From HRBIN30 sp964534275 (GTDB taxonomy: Bacteria; Desulfobacterota; Binatia; HRBIN30): a DNA stretch of 64,000 bases. The position numbers and the translations under genes are program-made. The notes beneath the pieces are model-generated. The model was not told the origin of the DNA and did no database searches. It saw nothing but the letters and a program-made list of their open reading frames with translations. The stretch spans positions 124,001 through 188,000 of the forward strand of contig CAZHQG010000004.1 of NCBI GenBank assembly GCA_964534275.1. The letters run 5' to 3'. Below, one piece after another: positions 1-8,397 of the stretch (its first letter is position 1; each line of letters opens with the position of its first letter).

Positions 1-1
1 A

Positions 2-325
2 GAACAAGCGCGGCACCTGACGATCCACGGTTGTTACCGCGCGGAGGACGGAACCTATCTCTGGAAGTTCGACAACTACGTGCGGGCTACGTCCCCCTAT
101 TTGGGCAGCATGCGCGATGCCCGGGAGCTTTGGGGGGAAATTACCTGTCCCGTGTTGCTGATTCGGGGTGAAGAGTCCTGGGCGTCGGATCCAGCGAAAG
201 ATGGCCGTGCCGCAGCCTTTCGCAACGCGCGCGTGGTGAACATCCCAAATGCGGGGCACTGGGTGCATCACGATCAGCTCGACGCGTTTTTGCGCGTAGT
301 GCGAGAATTCTTGCAAAGCTCGTGA
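2..325 (+). CDS. alpha/beta hydrolase, C-terminal part (5' end outside window)
   Basis: An open frame runs from the window edge to a TGA at 323-325, about 107 codons, so only the C-terminal end of the protein is present. The segment CPVLLIRGEESW is the usual strand before the acid residue of the alpha/beta-hydrolase triad, with the aspartate probably in WASDP. AGHWVHHDQ is the typical catalytic-histidine turn. The final helix (FLRVVREFL) fits the end of the fold. Substrate cannot be told. The stop codon lies inside a ~110-bp segment that is duplicated near 3.5 kb. Confidence 0.75.
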   Translation, partial: EQARHLTIHGCYRAEDGTYLWKFDNYVRATSPYLGSMRDARELWGEITCPVLLIRGEESWASDPAKDGRAAAFRNARVVNIPNAGHWVHHDQLDAFLRVVREFLQSS

Positions 326-415
326 ACGAGGGCCGACGATGGCCAGCGGGGCTGGATGGGGTCGCCTCCACGGTCATCGCTTGGCGCTGGCGGTAGAGTT
401 TGGCCAGGATCGATG
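304..415. repeat. duplicated ~110-bp segment, copy A
   Basis: This stretch aligns with 3484-3597. Shared blocks are TTCTTGCAAAGC at the left, ATGGCC in the middle, and a near-perfect block at 365-392 (cctccacggtcatcgcttg, then cgctggcg). On the minus strand this copy encodes RQRQAMTVEA, matching the last codons of the cation efflux gene at 3.5 kb (RQRQAMTVEE). No longer reading frame of that transporter is visible here. It is either a 3' remnant of a deleted paralogue or a small dispersed element. Confidence 0.7.
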
Positions 416-781
416 CGCGCGGCCGGCTCTGGTGACCAGTACGAGCCAGCTTGCACGCTGCCGCCACGCTCAGCCACGTTTCTCCGCGTACTCGGTTTCC
501 ACGTTCCTCTTGGCACCGTTCGCCCGTCCCAGTCCGGGAATCTTGGGGAGCAACGTCCCACACCTCGATGCGGTGAGGAAAGCCGAACCCCAAGGTAGAC
601 CGCTCGTTGGAATTATGTGCATCACTGTGACCTGGACTCTCGCCAGCCGCCCGCTTGCGATTCCATCTACACGTGGGCGGCCGCGAAGCGACGTTCAATG
701 CGGCGGTTGGGCGTGTGATTGGATCGGGTGTCGGTTGTTTCTGTTCTCGCCGCACGGCCAAACGAAGGACAAGGATCAGGG
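416..781. other. intergenic, no gene seen
   Basis: Open frames occur here on both strands but lack ribosome-binding sites, and their translations are Arg/Pro/Ser-rich and look non-coding. Apart from the duplicated segment to the left I see nothing functional. Confidence 0.5.
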
Positions 782-1510
782 TTACACCGAGAGTGCGTCC
801 GCGAGGGCGCGTAAGAGTTTTGCGCCGTCACCTCGCCATGCGCTGCCATGCATGCACGCGAGCGTTGTTGGGTTGGTCGATGCGAGCTTCTCGAGCATGA
901 CGCGTGCATTCTTCGTATGGGAGAAGTAGTCCATTCCTTGACGAAACGCTTCGGTCGGGGCGAGAATGTCCGTCTCCGTAATGGGCGGGAGGTCGGCTCC
1001 TCCCTGCGTGAACAGGTCGCCGCAAAACAGTGTCCGCGTGGTCTCTTCCACCAAAAGGCCGCAGTCCCACGCGTGGGGCAAATGAGGCATATCGAGCCAG
1101 CGCACGGAGTGCTTACCGAGACACACGAGCTCTTCGTCGGCGAGGGCGCGCGGCGGCCGATCGGCAAGGTCGCCAACTGATACCAGCGCCGCGACGGAAC
1201 CACACAACGGTACCGCTTGCGGAGCGGCGCGGAGCCAGTCGTTCAGCGAGCCGCACTCGTCGGCTTCGACGTGCGAAAACGCAACATACCGCAGCCGGTC
1301 GGGGGGCAGAACGGTCGCCAGGGCTTCGTACACTAGTGGGAACATCTTTCTCGGGCCCGTGTGGAAAAGCAAGGATTCGTCATCGACGACTAGGTATTGG
1401 TTGAAGGAGAAACCGTCGGTGCCTGCGACGGCTACCGGCGTATGGATGCGGTAGATCCCGTCAGCAACTTCGTGCACGTTCGTTCCCGACTGTCTGTTCG
1501 TAATGGCCAT
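782..1510 (-). CDS. metallo-beta-lactamase-fold protein, flavodiiron-like (ODP) type
   Basis: About 242 residues. The start at 1510 follows AGAGAGGA seven bases upstream; a longer frame to 1552 has no such site. The metal-ligand motifs are SHVEADE (the H-x-E-x-D form of flavodiiron/oxygen-binding diiron proteins, not the H-x-H-x-D-H of hydrolases), DMPHLPHAWD, FCGDLF and CMHG near the C-terminus. There is no flavodoxin domain, so it is a stand-alone diiron-type MBL domain. Relatives include O2/NO reductase domains and uncharacterised sensors; the actual reaction is not deducible. It stands alone between two non-coding stretches. Confidence 0.75.
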   Translation of the reverse strand: MAITNRQSGTNVHEVADGIYRIHTPVAVAGTDGFSFNQYLVVDDESLLFHTGPRKMFPLVYEALATVLPPDRLRYVAFSHVEADECGSLNDWLRAAPQAVPLCGSVAALVSVGDLADRPPRALADEELVCLGKHSVRWLDMPHLPHAWDCGLLVEETTRTLFCGDLFTQGGADLPPITETDILAPTEAFRQGMDYFSHTKNARVMLEKLASTNPTTLACMHGSAWRGDGAKLLRALADALSV

Positions 1511-1881
1511 CGAACGATCCTCTCTGTGCTTGCAAGAGTTGTGGAGATGCAACTGCGCGGAGCCGCATGTACTGGCTCAGTGGCAGCGCGAAGTCGTGTC
1601 TGGTGAAACGAGTTTCCCGAGGCGGCCTACGGCAACTGACGAGGCTTTCTGCATTTGCAGGCTCTTGTGCGCGAAACTGAAGTCCCTCCGGGAGTTTCAG
1701 TAAGAGCCGGCGAACTTGGTCTCCACGGACACACGGATTTTTCTCAAGTTGGTTCGGGGCGTTTTGGGCGCCGCCGCCTTCCGCGGGTCGATGTATTGGG
1801 GCTCAGCCGACGGACGGGTTCGTTGGCTACAGCCGTTCGTTGGGTAGGATGTTCCAGCCCCCGGGGTTCTTGCAGAGGCGG
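1511..1881. other. intergenic, no gene seen
   Basis: About 370 bases between two minus-strand genes. I find no convincing coding frame, hairpin terminator or promoter. Confidence 0.45.
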
Positions 1882-2928
1882 CTATTTCTTGGCCTCTAGA
1901 ATCAGATTGAACGGGGTTTCTGCGACACGGCGGAAGTGTCCGAAGCCGGCTTCGGCGAACACGTCGCGCAACCGTGCTTCTCCCGCCTGCGCGCCCAGAG
2001 CCAGTTTGACCTCCTGGGAAAGTGAGTTCGGCGTACAAATGAAGGTGGAAGCGGCGTAGTACAATCGCCCCGCGGGCGTGCAGTTGTCTTCGAGCCGATC
2101 GTTGGCGAACGGTTCCACTAACAGTACGGTTCCGTCCGGCGCTAAAGCCTCGTGGGCGTGGCGGGCTGCACCGACCGGGTCGCCCAGGTCATGGAGGCAG
2201 TCGAAAAAACAAATGAGGTCGTATCCGTGTGCCGGGTAGTCTTTGGCTGTCCTCACCTCGAAGGTAACGCGGTCGGCCAGGCCACTCGAAGCGGCGTGGT
2301 CCCGCGCCGCTTCGATCGATGGGGCGTGGAAGTCGAAGCCAAAGAAACGAGACTTGGGGTAGGCTTCAGCCATGATGATGGTCGAAACGCCATGCCCGCA
2401 GCCAATGTCCGCCACCGTCGCGCCGGCTTCGAGCTTGGAAACGACACCTTCCAGCGCGGGGAGCCACTCCGCAAGCAGATGAGCACGGTAGCCGGGCCTG
2501 AAGAAGCGCTCGACGCCCCTGAACAGGCACGGATGGTGATCACCCCAGGCGAGCGCACCGTCGCCACGCATGGCGGCGACAATCTTGTCCTTGTCCAAAA
2601 ACATGCTTGCAAGAACTTGCGCCCCGCCCGCGACATACGCAGGCGAATTTTCATCTGCCAAAACGATCGCTTGCTCGTCCGGAAGACGAAACCGCTCGCC
2701 GCTGGCCTCGATGTAACCTGCAGCTGCTTGCGCACACAGCCATTCCCGAAGCAGCCGGGGGTTGCAGTTCGTGCGCTTGGCAAGTTCCGCTACGGAGAGA
2801 AATCCGCTGCCGGCCATTGCCCGGTACAACCCCAACTCGTCACCGACGAGCACGCTGGCCCACATCGCAGCACCACCGATGTCGCTCACCACCCTGCCCA
2901 GGAACGCGTCGAGCTTCGCCTGATCCAT
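1882..2928 (-). CDS. SAM-dependent methyltransferase with N-terminal winged-helix domain
   Basis: 348 residues. The start at 2928 is preceded by GAAAGGAAGGA. The N-terminal ~100 residues (LGLYRAMAG, VAELAKRTNCNPRLLREWL) form the winged-helix dimerisation domain found in Rv2258c-like and O-methyltransferase families. Residues from about 160 form the class I Rossmann fold, with the SAM loop VADIGCGHG, the acidic FGFDFH after strand 2, and DLICFFDCLHDL for strand 4. The C-terminal region carries TPNSLSQE, a conserved block in these proteins. Likely acts on a small molecule; the substrate is unknown. Confidence 0.85.
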   Translation of the reverse strand: MDQAKLDAFLGRVVSDIGGAAMWASVLVGDELGLYRAMAGSGFLSVAELAKRTNCNPRLLREWLCAQAAAGYIEASGERFRLPDEQAIVLADENSPAYVAGGAQVLASMFLDKDKIVAAMRGDGALAWGDHHPCLFRGVERFFRPGYRAHLLAEWLPALEGVVSKLEAGATVADIGCGHGVSTIIMAEAYPKSRFFGFDFHAPSIEAARDHAASSGLADRVTFEVRTAKDYPAHGYDLICFFDCLHDLGDPVGAARHAHEALAPDGTVLLVEPFANDRLEDNCTPAGRLYYAASTFICTPNSLSQEVKLALGAQAGEARLRDVFAEAGFGHFRRVAETPFNLILEAKK

Positions 2929-3483
2929 GATCGTCCTTCCTTTCCAGCCAGGGCGGACAGGGGGCACGATGAAGGGGATGCCGAGCCAAACGCCCTAACT
3001 ATTCTTACCGGAGTGGCGTAGGGACCAACTCTTACGCTTGGTCGAAACGCAAGTCAAGCAACCGAAGCGAGGATTTTGGTCCTACCGAGTTATGGGCGAG
3101 CATCAGTGCCGTAGCTGCAGTTTGAACGAACAACGTGCGAAGCCGTAACGTAAATGTTCACGCCGAAAAGAGGGTCGCGCCGGCAGCGAGGAATTCCCGC
3201 TTCCATCGGGTGTTTGCCGGGCTGCGGACGGAGCGGCCGAATCCGTGGCCTAACGACTTCCCCGGTCTGGCCTGGTGTCCTTCGACCTATTTCTCTCGGC
3301 GACGTTACGCCTCTTTGGGCCGAGGCCAAAAGGGTGAACTTTTCCGCCCGACAAATGCCGGACGTCGGATCCATCCAGGGACGGGCGCACGGCGGCGGTT
3401 CGCAACGCGGGAGTGGGAAGCATCCGAGCTGCAAGCGATCGGTCCGTCACGATCCGCGTGACGCCGTTTTGCCCGTGGGGGGG
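2929..3483. other. intergenic, no gene seen
   Basis: About 550 bases. Several frames are open on the plus strand but their translations are arginine-rich and start without ribosome-binding sites. I see no hairpin terminator or tRNA. Confidence 0.45.
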
Positions 3484-3597
3484 AGACTTCTTGCAAAGCC
3501 TCTGAGCCGCAACGGAGGTTCACCATGGCCGGTCGGGTTGGATGATCTCCTCCACGGTCATCGCTTGCCGCTGGCGAAAAGGTTCGGCACGAATGGG
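3484..3597. repeat. duplicated ~110-bp segment, copy B
   Basis: Second copy of the segment at 304-415. Here it straddles the stop codon (3520-3522) of the cation efflux gene and supplies its last ~25 codons plus ~35 bases of 3' flank. The similarity continues past the stop, so it is a DNA-level repeat, not only a conserved protein end. Confidence 0.7.
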
Positions 3598-4554
3598 GCA
3601 GGCGGGGAGTTCGCACTGCGAGCAGTACAGGCGACGGCACGGGTCGGTGTGGAAGACGATCTCGCCCGAAAGGGCGCCAGCAGCAATGACTTCGCGCTCG
3701 AAGGCGTCCGCTTCGTCGTGAGCGTGCTTCACGGTCCAGAACTCCGGAACCACCAAGTGCGCGTCGACGTGCGTAAATCTCCCCGATCGAATGGCCCGGG
3801 TGTTGTGCACCCGCACGATGCCAGGGCGCATGGCAGTGTTCATCGCTTGAACGAGCTTTTCCAGGAGTTCGCGGTCTTCCTCGTCAAGCAAACCGCCGGC
3901 AGCGTAGCGAACAAGTCCGAAGCCGGTGATTCCCAAATGTACTGCCACTGCGGCAGCGACAAGCGGATCGAGCCATGCGTACCCAGTAAGCTCCACCAAG
4001 ACGAGACCGACCACTACGCCAGCGCTGGTCCAGAAGTCCGAAATCACGTGTTGGCCATCGGCCACCAACGTCAGCGATTGGCAGCGCTTGCCCGTCCGTA
4101 CCAGGTACATGCCGAGAAGCAGGTTGGCCACCCCGGCGCCGGCGGTGATGGCAATGCCAACATCGAGCTGCCGGGGAAGGATGCCTTGCCACAAAGCATG
4201 TCCTGCTTCGTAGAAAATCATGACTGCAGCGAAGGCGATCAGCCCTCCTTCGAAAGCCGCGGAGAAGAATTCGATCTTGCCGTGGCCGTAAGGATGGCTG
4301 CGGTCCGCGGGCCGGCCTGCAAACACTAAGCCCCCAAGTGCGAAAAGGGCTGCAACCACGTTGACGATGCTCTCGAGGGCGTCCGAGAACACCGCCGCCG
4401 AACCGGTGAGCTGGTAAGCGACGAATTTGAACACAAGGAGCACGCTGCCCACGCCGAGCGAGACCAAACCTGCGGTAATGCGTAGGCGCTGCTCTGCTTG
4501 TGCATCGATCGGTGTGGCTGTCGGCACCGAGGGTGCAATCATAGTTTGCAACAT
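3520..4554 (-). CDS. cation diffusion facilitator (CDF) family transporter
   Basis: 344 residues, normal CDF length. It exports divalent metal across the inner membrane in exchange for protons. About six membrane helices span residues 25-235. The metal site shows in helix 2 as SDALES and in helix 5 as VADGQHVISDF, giving the H-x3-D pair; the loop HPYGHGKIE is a CDF signature. The cytoplasmic C-terminal domain (from ~235) ends in an extra cysteine-rich stretch, DPCRRLYCSQCELPACPIR, with four cysteines, which may be an added metal site. The last codons lie in a repeat duplicated at 0.3 kb. The metal (Zn, Fe, Co, Mn) cannot be assigned. Confidence 0.88.
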   Translation of the reverse strand: MLQTMIAPSVPTATPIDAQAEQRLRITAGLVSLGVGSVLLVFKFVAYQLTGSAAVFSDALESIVNVVAALFALGGLVFAGRPADRSHPYGHGKIEFFSAAFEGGLIAFAAVMIFYEAGHALWQGILPRQLDVGIAITAGAGVANLLLGMYLVRTGKRCQSLTLVADGQHVISDFWTSAGVVVGLVLVELTGYAWLDPLVAAAVAVHLGITGFGLVRYAAGGLLDEEDRELLEKLVQAMNTAMRPGIVRVHNTRAIRSGRFTHVDAHLVVPEFWTVKHAHDEADAFEREVIAAGALSGEIVFHTDPCRRLYCSQCELPACPIRAEPFRQRQAMTVEEIIQPDRPW

Positions 4555-4659
4555 ATCACTTCAGCGCTGGCAGCGCGAAGGAGCCGCACGTTTACAATGA
4601 CGCGGCCGACGTGTGCGAGTGTTGGCGAGGCGACGTGAGGTCAGTCGCGGTGCTGCCGG

Positions 4660-5922
4660 CTAGGGGGTACGCACGAGTCCGAGCCCCGACGGCAACCCTG
4701 GTAGTGGCTCCTCGCCGAGCGCGCAGCGGGCATCGTTCATCGCCGCACGATAAATCCCTTGAGCCATGAGGGAAGGCTCCTCGGCCAGCCGCTGCGCGTA
4801 CACGTCGCGCTTGAGCTCTTGCGCGGCCCGGCTTTCAGGGTGGGCTCGAGTGGCCCACTCTGCCAGGTGAGCAGCCAATTTGGTTTCACCAGCCGCGAGC
4901 AGTTCGCGAGCGCGAGCAACGATCCTCTCGACGCCGCCCGCCAACCGCACGATTTCTGCTGCCTGCTGTTCCCAGCGGGCAGGCAAGAGGTCCGCAGCGT
5001 TGCCATTCCACCAGCCACCCCAAAGGCGCAGCAGATTGCGCACGATGAACTTCGGGTGGTCGTAATTCGGCAACAAGTACGGACGCCGGCTGAGTTCCGG
5101 ATCGGGCTCCACCGCGTGAAAAATCTCTTCCGGAGATTCGCCCCGATTCATGCGTTCCAACACCTGGTCGATCAGAACTCGTAGGTACTTGGCTGTGTCG
5201 AGCAACACGGTGCGTACAGCAGCGCGCCCTTTGACGACCAGCCCGTGCCCTGGGAACAAGTATTCGGCCTCCAGGCCGGCCATTTCCTCGAGTGCGGTTG
5301 CCCACTCCTCCGGGTATCGCTGCACTTTTTGTGGGTTTCCGCAATTCGGGGACATCCAGATGATCAAGTCTCCGCAAAACAAGTAGCGACGCTCGGGAAT
5401 GAACACGTAACATGCGTCGTCCGTTTCCCCCCGTGCGGCAGTGCACTCCAGGGTGCACCCACCCACGCGCTGCACGAGACGGTGGCGAAATGTCAAGTTC
5501 GGCCAAACAAACCGGCGGGGGAACATTGGTTGAGGCAAACTAAACTGCCGTTGATTGATGCGCGCGTTCCAGCCGTGGGTGCGTTCGTACCTGCGAAATC
5601 GTGCGAGGCAATTTTCTTGCGCAATGATGTCTGGTCGTTCACCTCGATCCAGGAACGGTTGCGCGCCGAACGCATGATCCGCATGCCCGTGGGTGTAAAC
5701 AACTGTTTTCAGCGGGGCTTGGGTCCAGTGCCGGACGGCTTCGTGAAACACCAAGGCCAAATGTTCGAATCCAGGATCGATGACCACGAGTTCATCGTCG
5801 AGCGTGACTGCATAGTTGTTCACAAAATTAGAGAACAGGAGCACTCCAGGCGCCACCTCGTGGGGGTCGGCGAAGAAGTTGGGGCTCGCGGTGAGGGGGT
5901 CGGTGGTGATCATGTGAGACAT
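4660..5922 (-). CDS. MBL-fold hydrolase with alkylsulfatase-type dimerisation domain
   Basis: 420 residues. The start at 5922 has an excellent site (AAAGGAGGAAA) lying in the 3' end of nth, which stops two bases earlier, so the two are probably translated together. The zinc motif is THGHADHAFG. Further ligand blocks are ARGETDDA, FCGDLIIW and FPGHG. From ~residue 280 it carries the helical dimerisation domain of the SdsA1/alkyl-sulfatase family (LLRLWGGWWNGNAADLLPA). The sterol-carrier-like C-terminal domain of full SdsA1 is not present. It may hydrolyse sulfate esters or other lipophilic esters; this is inference from the family. Confidence 0.82.
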   Translation of the reverse strand: MSHMITTDPLTASPNFFADPHEVAPGVLLFSNFVNNYAVTLDDELVVIDPGFEHLALVFHEAVRHWTQAPLKTVVYTHGHADHAFGAQPFLDRGERPDIIAQENCLARFRRYERTHGWNARINQRQFSLPQPMFPRRFVWPNLTFRHRLVQRVGGCTLECTAARGETDDACYVFIPERRYLFCGDLIIWMSPNCGNPQKVQRYPEEWATALEEMAGLEAEYLFPGHGLVVKGRAAVRTVLLDTAKYLRVLIDQVLERMNRGESPEEIFHAVEPDPELSRRPYLLPNYDHPKFIVRNLLRLWGGWWNGNAADLLPARWEQQAAEIVRLAGGVERIVARARELLAAGETKLAAHLAEWATRAHPESRAAQELKRDVYAQRLAEEPSLMAQGIYRAAMNDARCALGEEPLPGLPSGLGLVRTP

Positions 5923-5924
5923 TG

Positions 5925-6641
5925 CTAGCGATTTCCTCCTTTTGCGATGATTTGACGGGCCGTGCGCGGTTTCTGTCGACCGGTCCGGATGGTTGGCGCG
6001 GGCGTTTTCTCGGGGTAGCGGCAGAGGTCCGCAATCACGCACTCGTAACACTTTGGCTTACGCGCGGTGCAGACCTGGCGGCCATGGGCTTGCAGCAAGA
6101 TGCAAAAGCGGGTGCGCTGCGGGACCGGGACGAGGGCGTTCAGGTCGGCCTCTACCTTGTCCGGATTCGTTTGCGTCGTAAGGCCGATGCGTTGGGCAAG
6201 GCGAAGAACGTGGGTGTCGACGCCAATCGCCGGTTTGCCAAACGCGTTGCCGAGCAAGATGTTTGCGGTTTTCCGGCCCACTCCGGGGAGGGTGAGCAAG
6301 TCATCCAGGTTATCAGGAACCTGACCTCCAAAGCGCTCGATCAAGGCAGCACAACATGCCCGCAGCGTCTTGGCCTTCTGGCGATAAAAACCGGTGGCGT
6401 AAATGTCCCGTTCGAGTTCGTCTTGCGGGGCACGCGCAAAGTCTTCGGGGCCTTTGTACTTGCGAAACAACTCTTTGGTAACCTGGTTGACCTTCTCGTC
6501 CGTACACTGTGCGGCAAGAATCAGCGCGACGAGGAGTTCGAAGGGGTTCCGATAGGCCAGTGCAAGCTTCGCGTCCGGGTATGCACGTTCGAGTCTGCGA
6601 AGGATTTCGGCCACTCGCTCTTTGTCGCTGCGCACCGGCAT
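5925..6641 (-). CDS. nth: endonuclease III, DNA glycosylase/AP lyase
   Basis: 238 residues. It removes oxidised pyrimidines in base excision repair. The helix-hairpin-helix is LPGVGRKTAN; the catalytic lysine lies in the ATGFYRQKAK region and the catalytic aspartate in GVDTHVLRL. The 4Fe-4S loop is complete: C-x6-C-x2-C-x5-C (CTARKPKCYECVIADLC). The ~25-residue basic C-terminal tail is longer than in E. coli Nth. First gene of a likely two-gene unit with the downstream MBL protein. Confidence 0.95.
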   Translation of the reverse strand: MPVRSDKERVAEILRRLERAYPDAKLALAYRNPFELLVALILAAQCTDEKVNQVTKELFRKYKGPEDFARAPQDELERDIYATGFYRQKAKTLRACCAALIERFGGQVPDNLDDLLTLPGVGRKTANILLGNAFGKPAIGVDTHVLRLAQRIGLTTQTNPDKVEADLNALVPVPQRTRFCILLQAHGRQVCTARKPKCYECVIADLCRYPEKTPAPTIRTGRQKPRTARQIIAKGGNR

Positions 6642-6722
6642 GGTGGGACACCAAGTAAGCTAGGCCGGATGTTCGTGCAATCGCTTCGGCCTTGACCACA
6701 CCGAGAACAGGCGCGAAGATAC

Positions 6723-7139
6723 GTGCTCATCGTGGCGCGTAAGGTTGCTCAGCACATTCTCAACCCATGGCTGCTCTTGGGGGTAGTCTTGTCCTTGTTG
6801 GCACCGCTGGTCGTGTGGCAAGAACCCCCGCAAGCGGAAGAAGCCCCGGCCGTTGCAACTCCGTCGGTAAGCGATGCGGAACTCGAGCGCTACATCGCCG
6901 TATACAAGGCGATGCAAGCCGATCACGGGTTGAACATCGAGGAGGCTATTCGGCCGCACGGCGTGAGCTTGGAGGAATTCCGCTTACTCGAACGGCGAAT
7001 TCAAGAAAATCCACGGCTGGTCGAAAAAGTACGCAATGCACTTTTGGAATTTGCCCGCGCGAATTCGGCTGTGGCCTTGGCCGCGAGCCCTACTCCGACT
7101 CCGGGAAAAGTCAAACCCGAAGGACGGCGCCGCAAGTGA
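6723..7139 (+). CDS. membrane-anchored small protein of unknown function
   Basis: About 138 residues, starting at GTG 6723 (GTG 6732 is an alternative). One N-terminal membrane segment (ILNPWLLLGVVLSLLAPLVV) is followed by a short acidic/proline stretch. A helical domain then reads like the 'DAELERYIAVYKAM...GVSLEEF' type seen in small envelope proteins, ending in a basic TPTPGKVKPEGRRRK tail. It is divergent from nth across an 81-base gap. Function unknown. Confidence 0.6.
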   Translation: MLIVARKVAQHILNPWLLLGVVLSLLAPLVVWQEPPQAEEAPAVATPSVSDAELERYIAVYKAMQADHGLNIEEAIRPHGVSLEEFRLLERRIQENPRLVEKVRNALLEFARANSAVALAASPTPTPGKVKPEGRRRK

Positions 7140-7338
7140 ATCATCTCATTCGCATGCCGGACGGCTTACCACCGTCATCGTTACTTGCGCTGCAAATCGA
7201 TAGGCGCGGCAGCGCGACGCTGGCCCTTTGCATTTTGGGTCGCGGTTCGGTAGTCGCCACAGAGATGTCGATCGCCAGCCGAAACGCGCGAAGACAGCTG
7301 ACGTTCGGCTAGGAGAAGCAAGGAACGAGGAGACCAGA

Positions 7339-7599
7339 ATGGCTCAGAATCCCGAGGACCCAGTTGTGTTGGATCCACAAGAGGTGTTGCGACTCATCGA
7401 CGAGGCACGCAGCCGGTTGCGCACGGCAATCTGGGCTCTCCACGGAATGCATCAAGACATGAACGCGCTAACGGCGGACGACTTGGCGGACGTGGAGCAC
7501 ATGCTGACGGAATTGCTCGACGGCGCCTTGACGCCCGCGTACGAGTCGCTCAGCCAGATTGTGCAAACCAACCCGGACGGTACCGTTACCACGCACTGA
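7339..7599 (+). CDS. small hypothetical protein
   Basis: 86 residues. The start at 7339 follows GAGGAGA with a five-base spacer. The protein is acidic and helical (PQEVLRLIDEARSRLRTAIWALHGMHQDM) with no cysteines, membrane segment or known motif. It lies 63 bases before the uracil-DNA glycosylase gene on the same strand and could be its operon partner. I do not recognise a family. Confidence 0.65.
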   Translation: MAQNPEDPVVLDPQEVLRLIDEARSRLRTAIWALHGMHQDMNALTADDLADVEHMLTELLDGALTPAYESLSQIVQTNPDGTVTTH

Positions 7600-7662
7600 G
7601 CACAGTTCCCGCCAGCTCCAACTTGCTTCCTCAGCGGGGCTACGGCGGGCAGGTTTGTTGCG

Positions 7663-8382
7663 ATGGTTGCGACCGCCACCAGCCTGGAACGGCTGCAGTC
7701 TCGAATTGTCCGGTGCCGATTGTGCCCGCGGCTCGTGGAGTACCGCGAGGCGGTCGCGCGACAGAAGCGCCGCGCGTTTCGTGAGTGGGAGTACTGGGGC
7801 AAACCAGTGCCTGGGTTCGGTGATCCTCAGGCTCGACTCTTGGTTGTTGGTTTGGCGCCTGCTGCGCACGGTGGAAACCGGACAGGCAGGATTTTCACCG
7901 GTGACCGCAGCGGCGACTGGCTCTACCGGACACTGCATCGCTTTGGCTTTGCGAATCAGCCTACGTCGACGCATCGCGAGGATGGCCTCCAACTGCGGGA
8001 CGCGTACGTTACGGCGATCGTTCGTTGTGCACCGCCTGAGAACAAGCCAACCCCGGAAGAGATTGCGCAGTGCCGACGGTATCTCCGGCGGGAACTCGAA
8101 CTCCTGCCCGTGGAAGTGATCGTTGCCTTGGGTCAGCTTGCGTTTCGAGGGGTGTTGGACACGTGGGAGGAGTGGCAGCGCCAGCGGCTACAGCCCCGAC
8201 CAACATTTGTGCATGGCGGTACCGTGTCGTTGGGCCGAGTAACCTTGATTGCTTCCTACCACCCGAGCCAGCGCAATACCCAAACTGGCTTTTTAACCGA
8301 GGAGATGTTCGACCGTGTGTTTGCGCGCGCGCGTGAGCTGTTGCGTCGGAGGAAGAACGTCTCCCAAACAGAGAACATGTAG
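7663..8382 (+). CDS. uracil-DNA glycosylase, family 5 (UDGb)
   Basis: 239 residues. It removes uracil, and in this family also hypoxanthine or xanthine, from DNA. Motif 1 is GLAPAAHGGNRTGRIFTGD, the family 5 form in which the polar catalytic residue of other families is replaced by alanine. Motif 2 is HPSQRNTQTG. Cysteines for the 4Fe-4S cluster lie in CRLCPRL near the N-terminus and at RCAPPENKPTPEEIAQC. The family is typical of thermophiles and Actinobacteria. The next gene starts 15 bases after its stop. Confidence 0.9.
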   Translation: MVATATSLERLQSRIVRCRLCPRLVEYREAVARQKRRAFREWEYWGKPVPGFGDPQARLLVVGLAPAAHGGNRTGRIFTGDRSGDWLYRTLHRFGFANQPTSTHREDGLQLRDAYVTAIVRCAPPENKPTPEEIAQCRRYLRRELELLPVEVIVALGQLAFRGVLDTWEEWQRQRLQPRPTFVHGGTVSLGRVTLIASYHPSQRNTQTGFLTEEMFDRVFARARELLRRRKNVSQTENM

Positions 8383-8397
8383 GAGGAGGTGGAAACC

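Noticed and set aside
2152..3021. 289-codon plus-strand frame opposite the methyltransferase
   Set aside because: The minus-strand frame has clear SAM-binding motifs and a good start site; the plus frame does not resemble a protein family.
3154..4329. 391-codon plus-strand frame opposite the cation efflux gene
   Set aside because: Opposite strand encodes an intact CDF transporter; no start site or motif on the plus strand.
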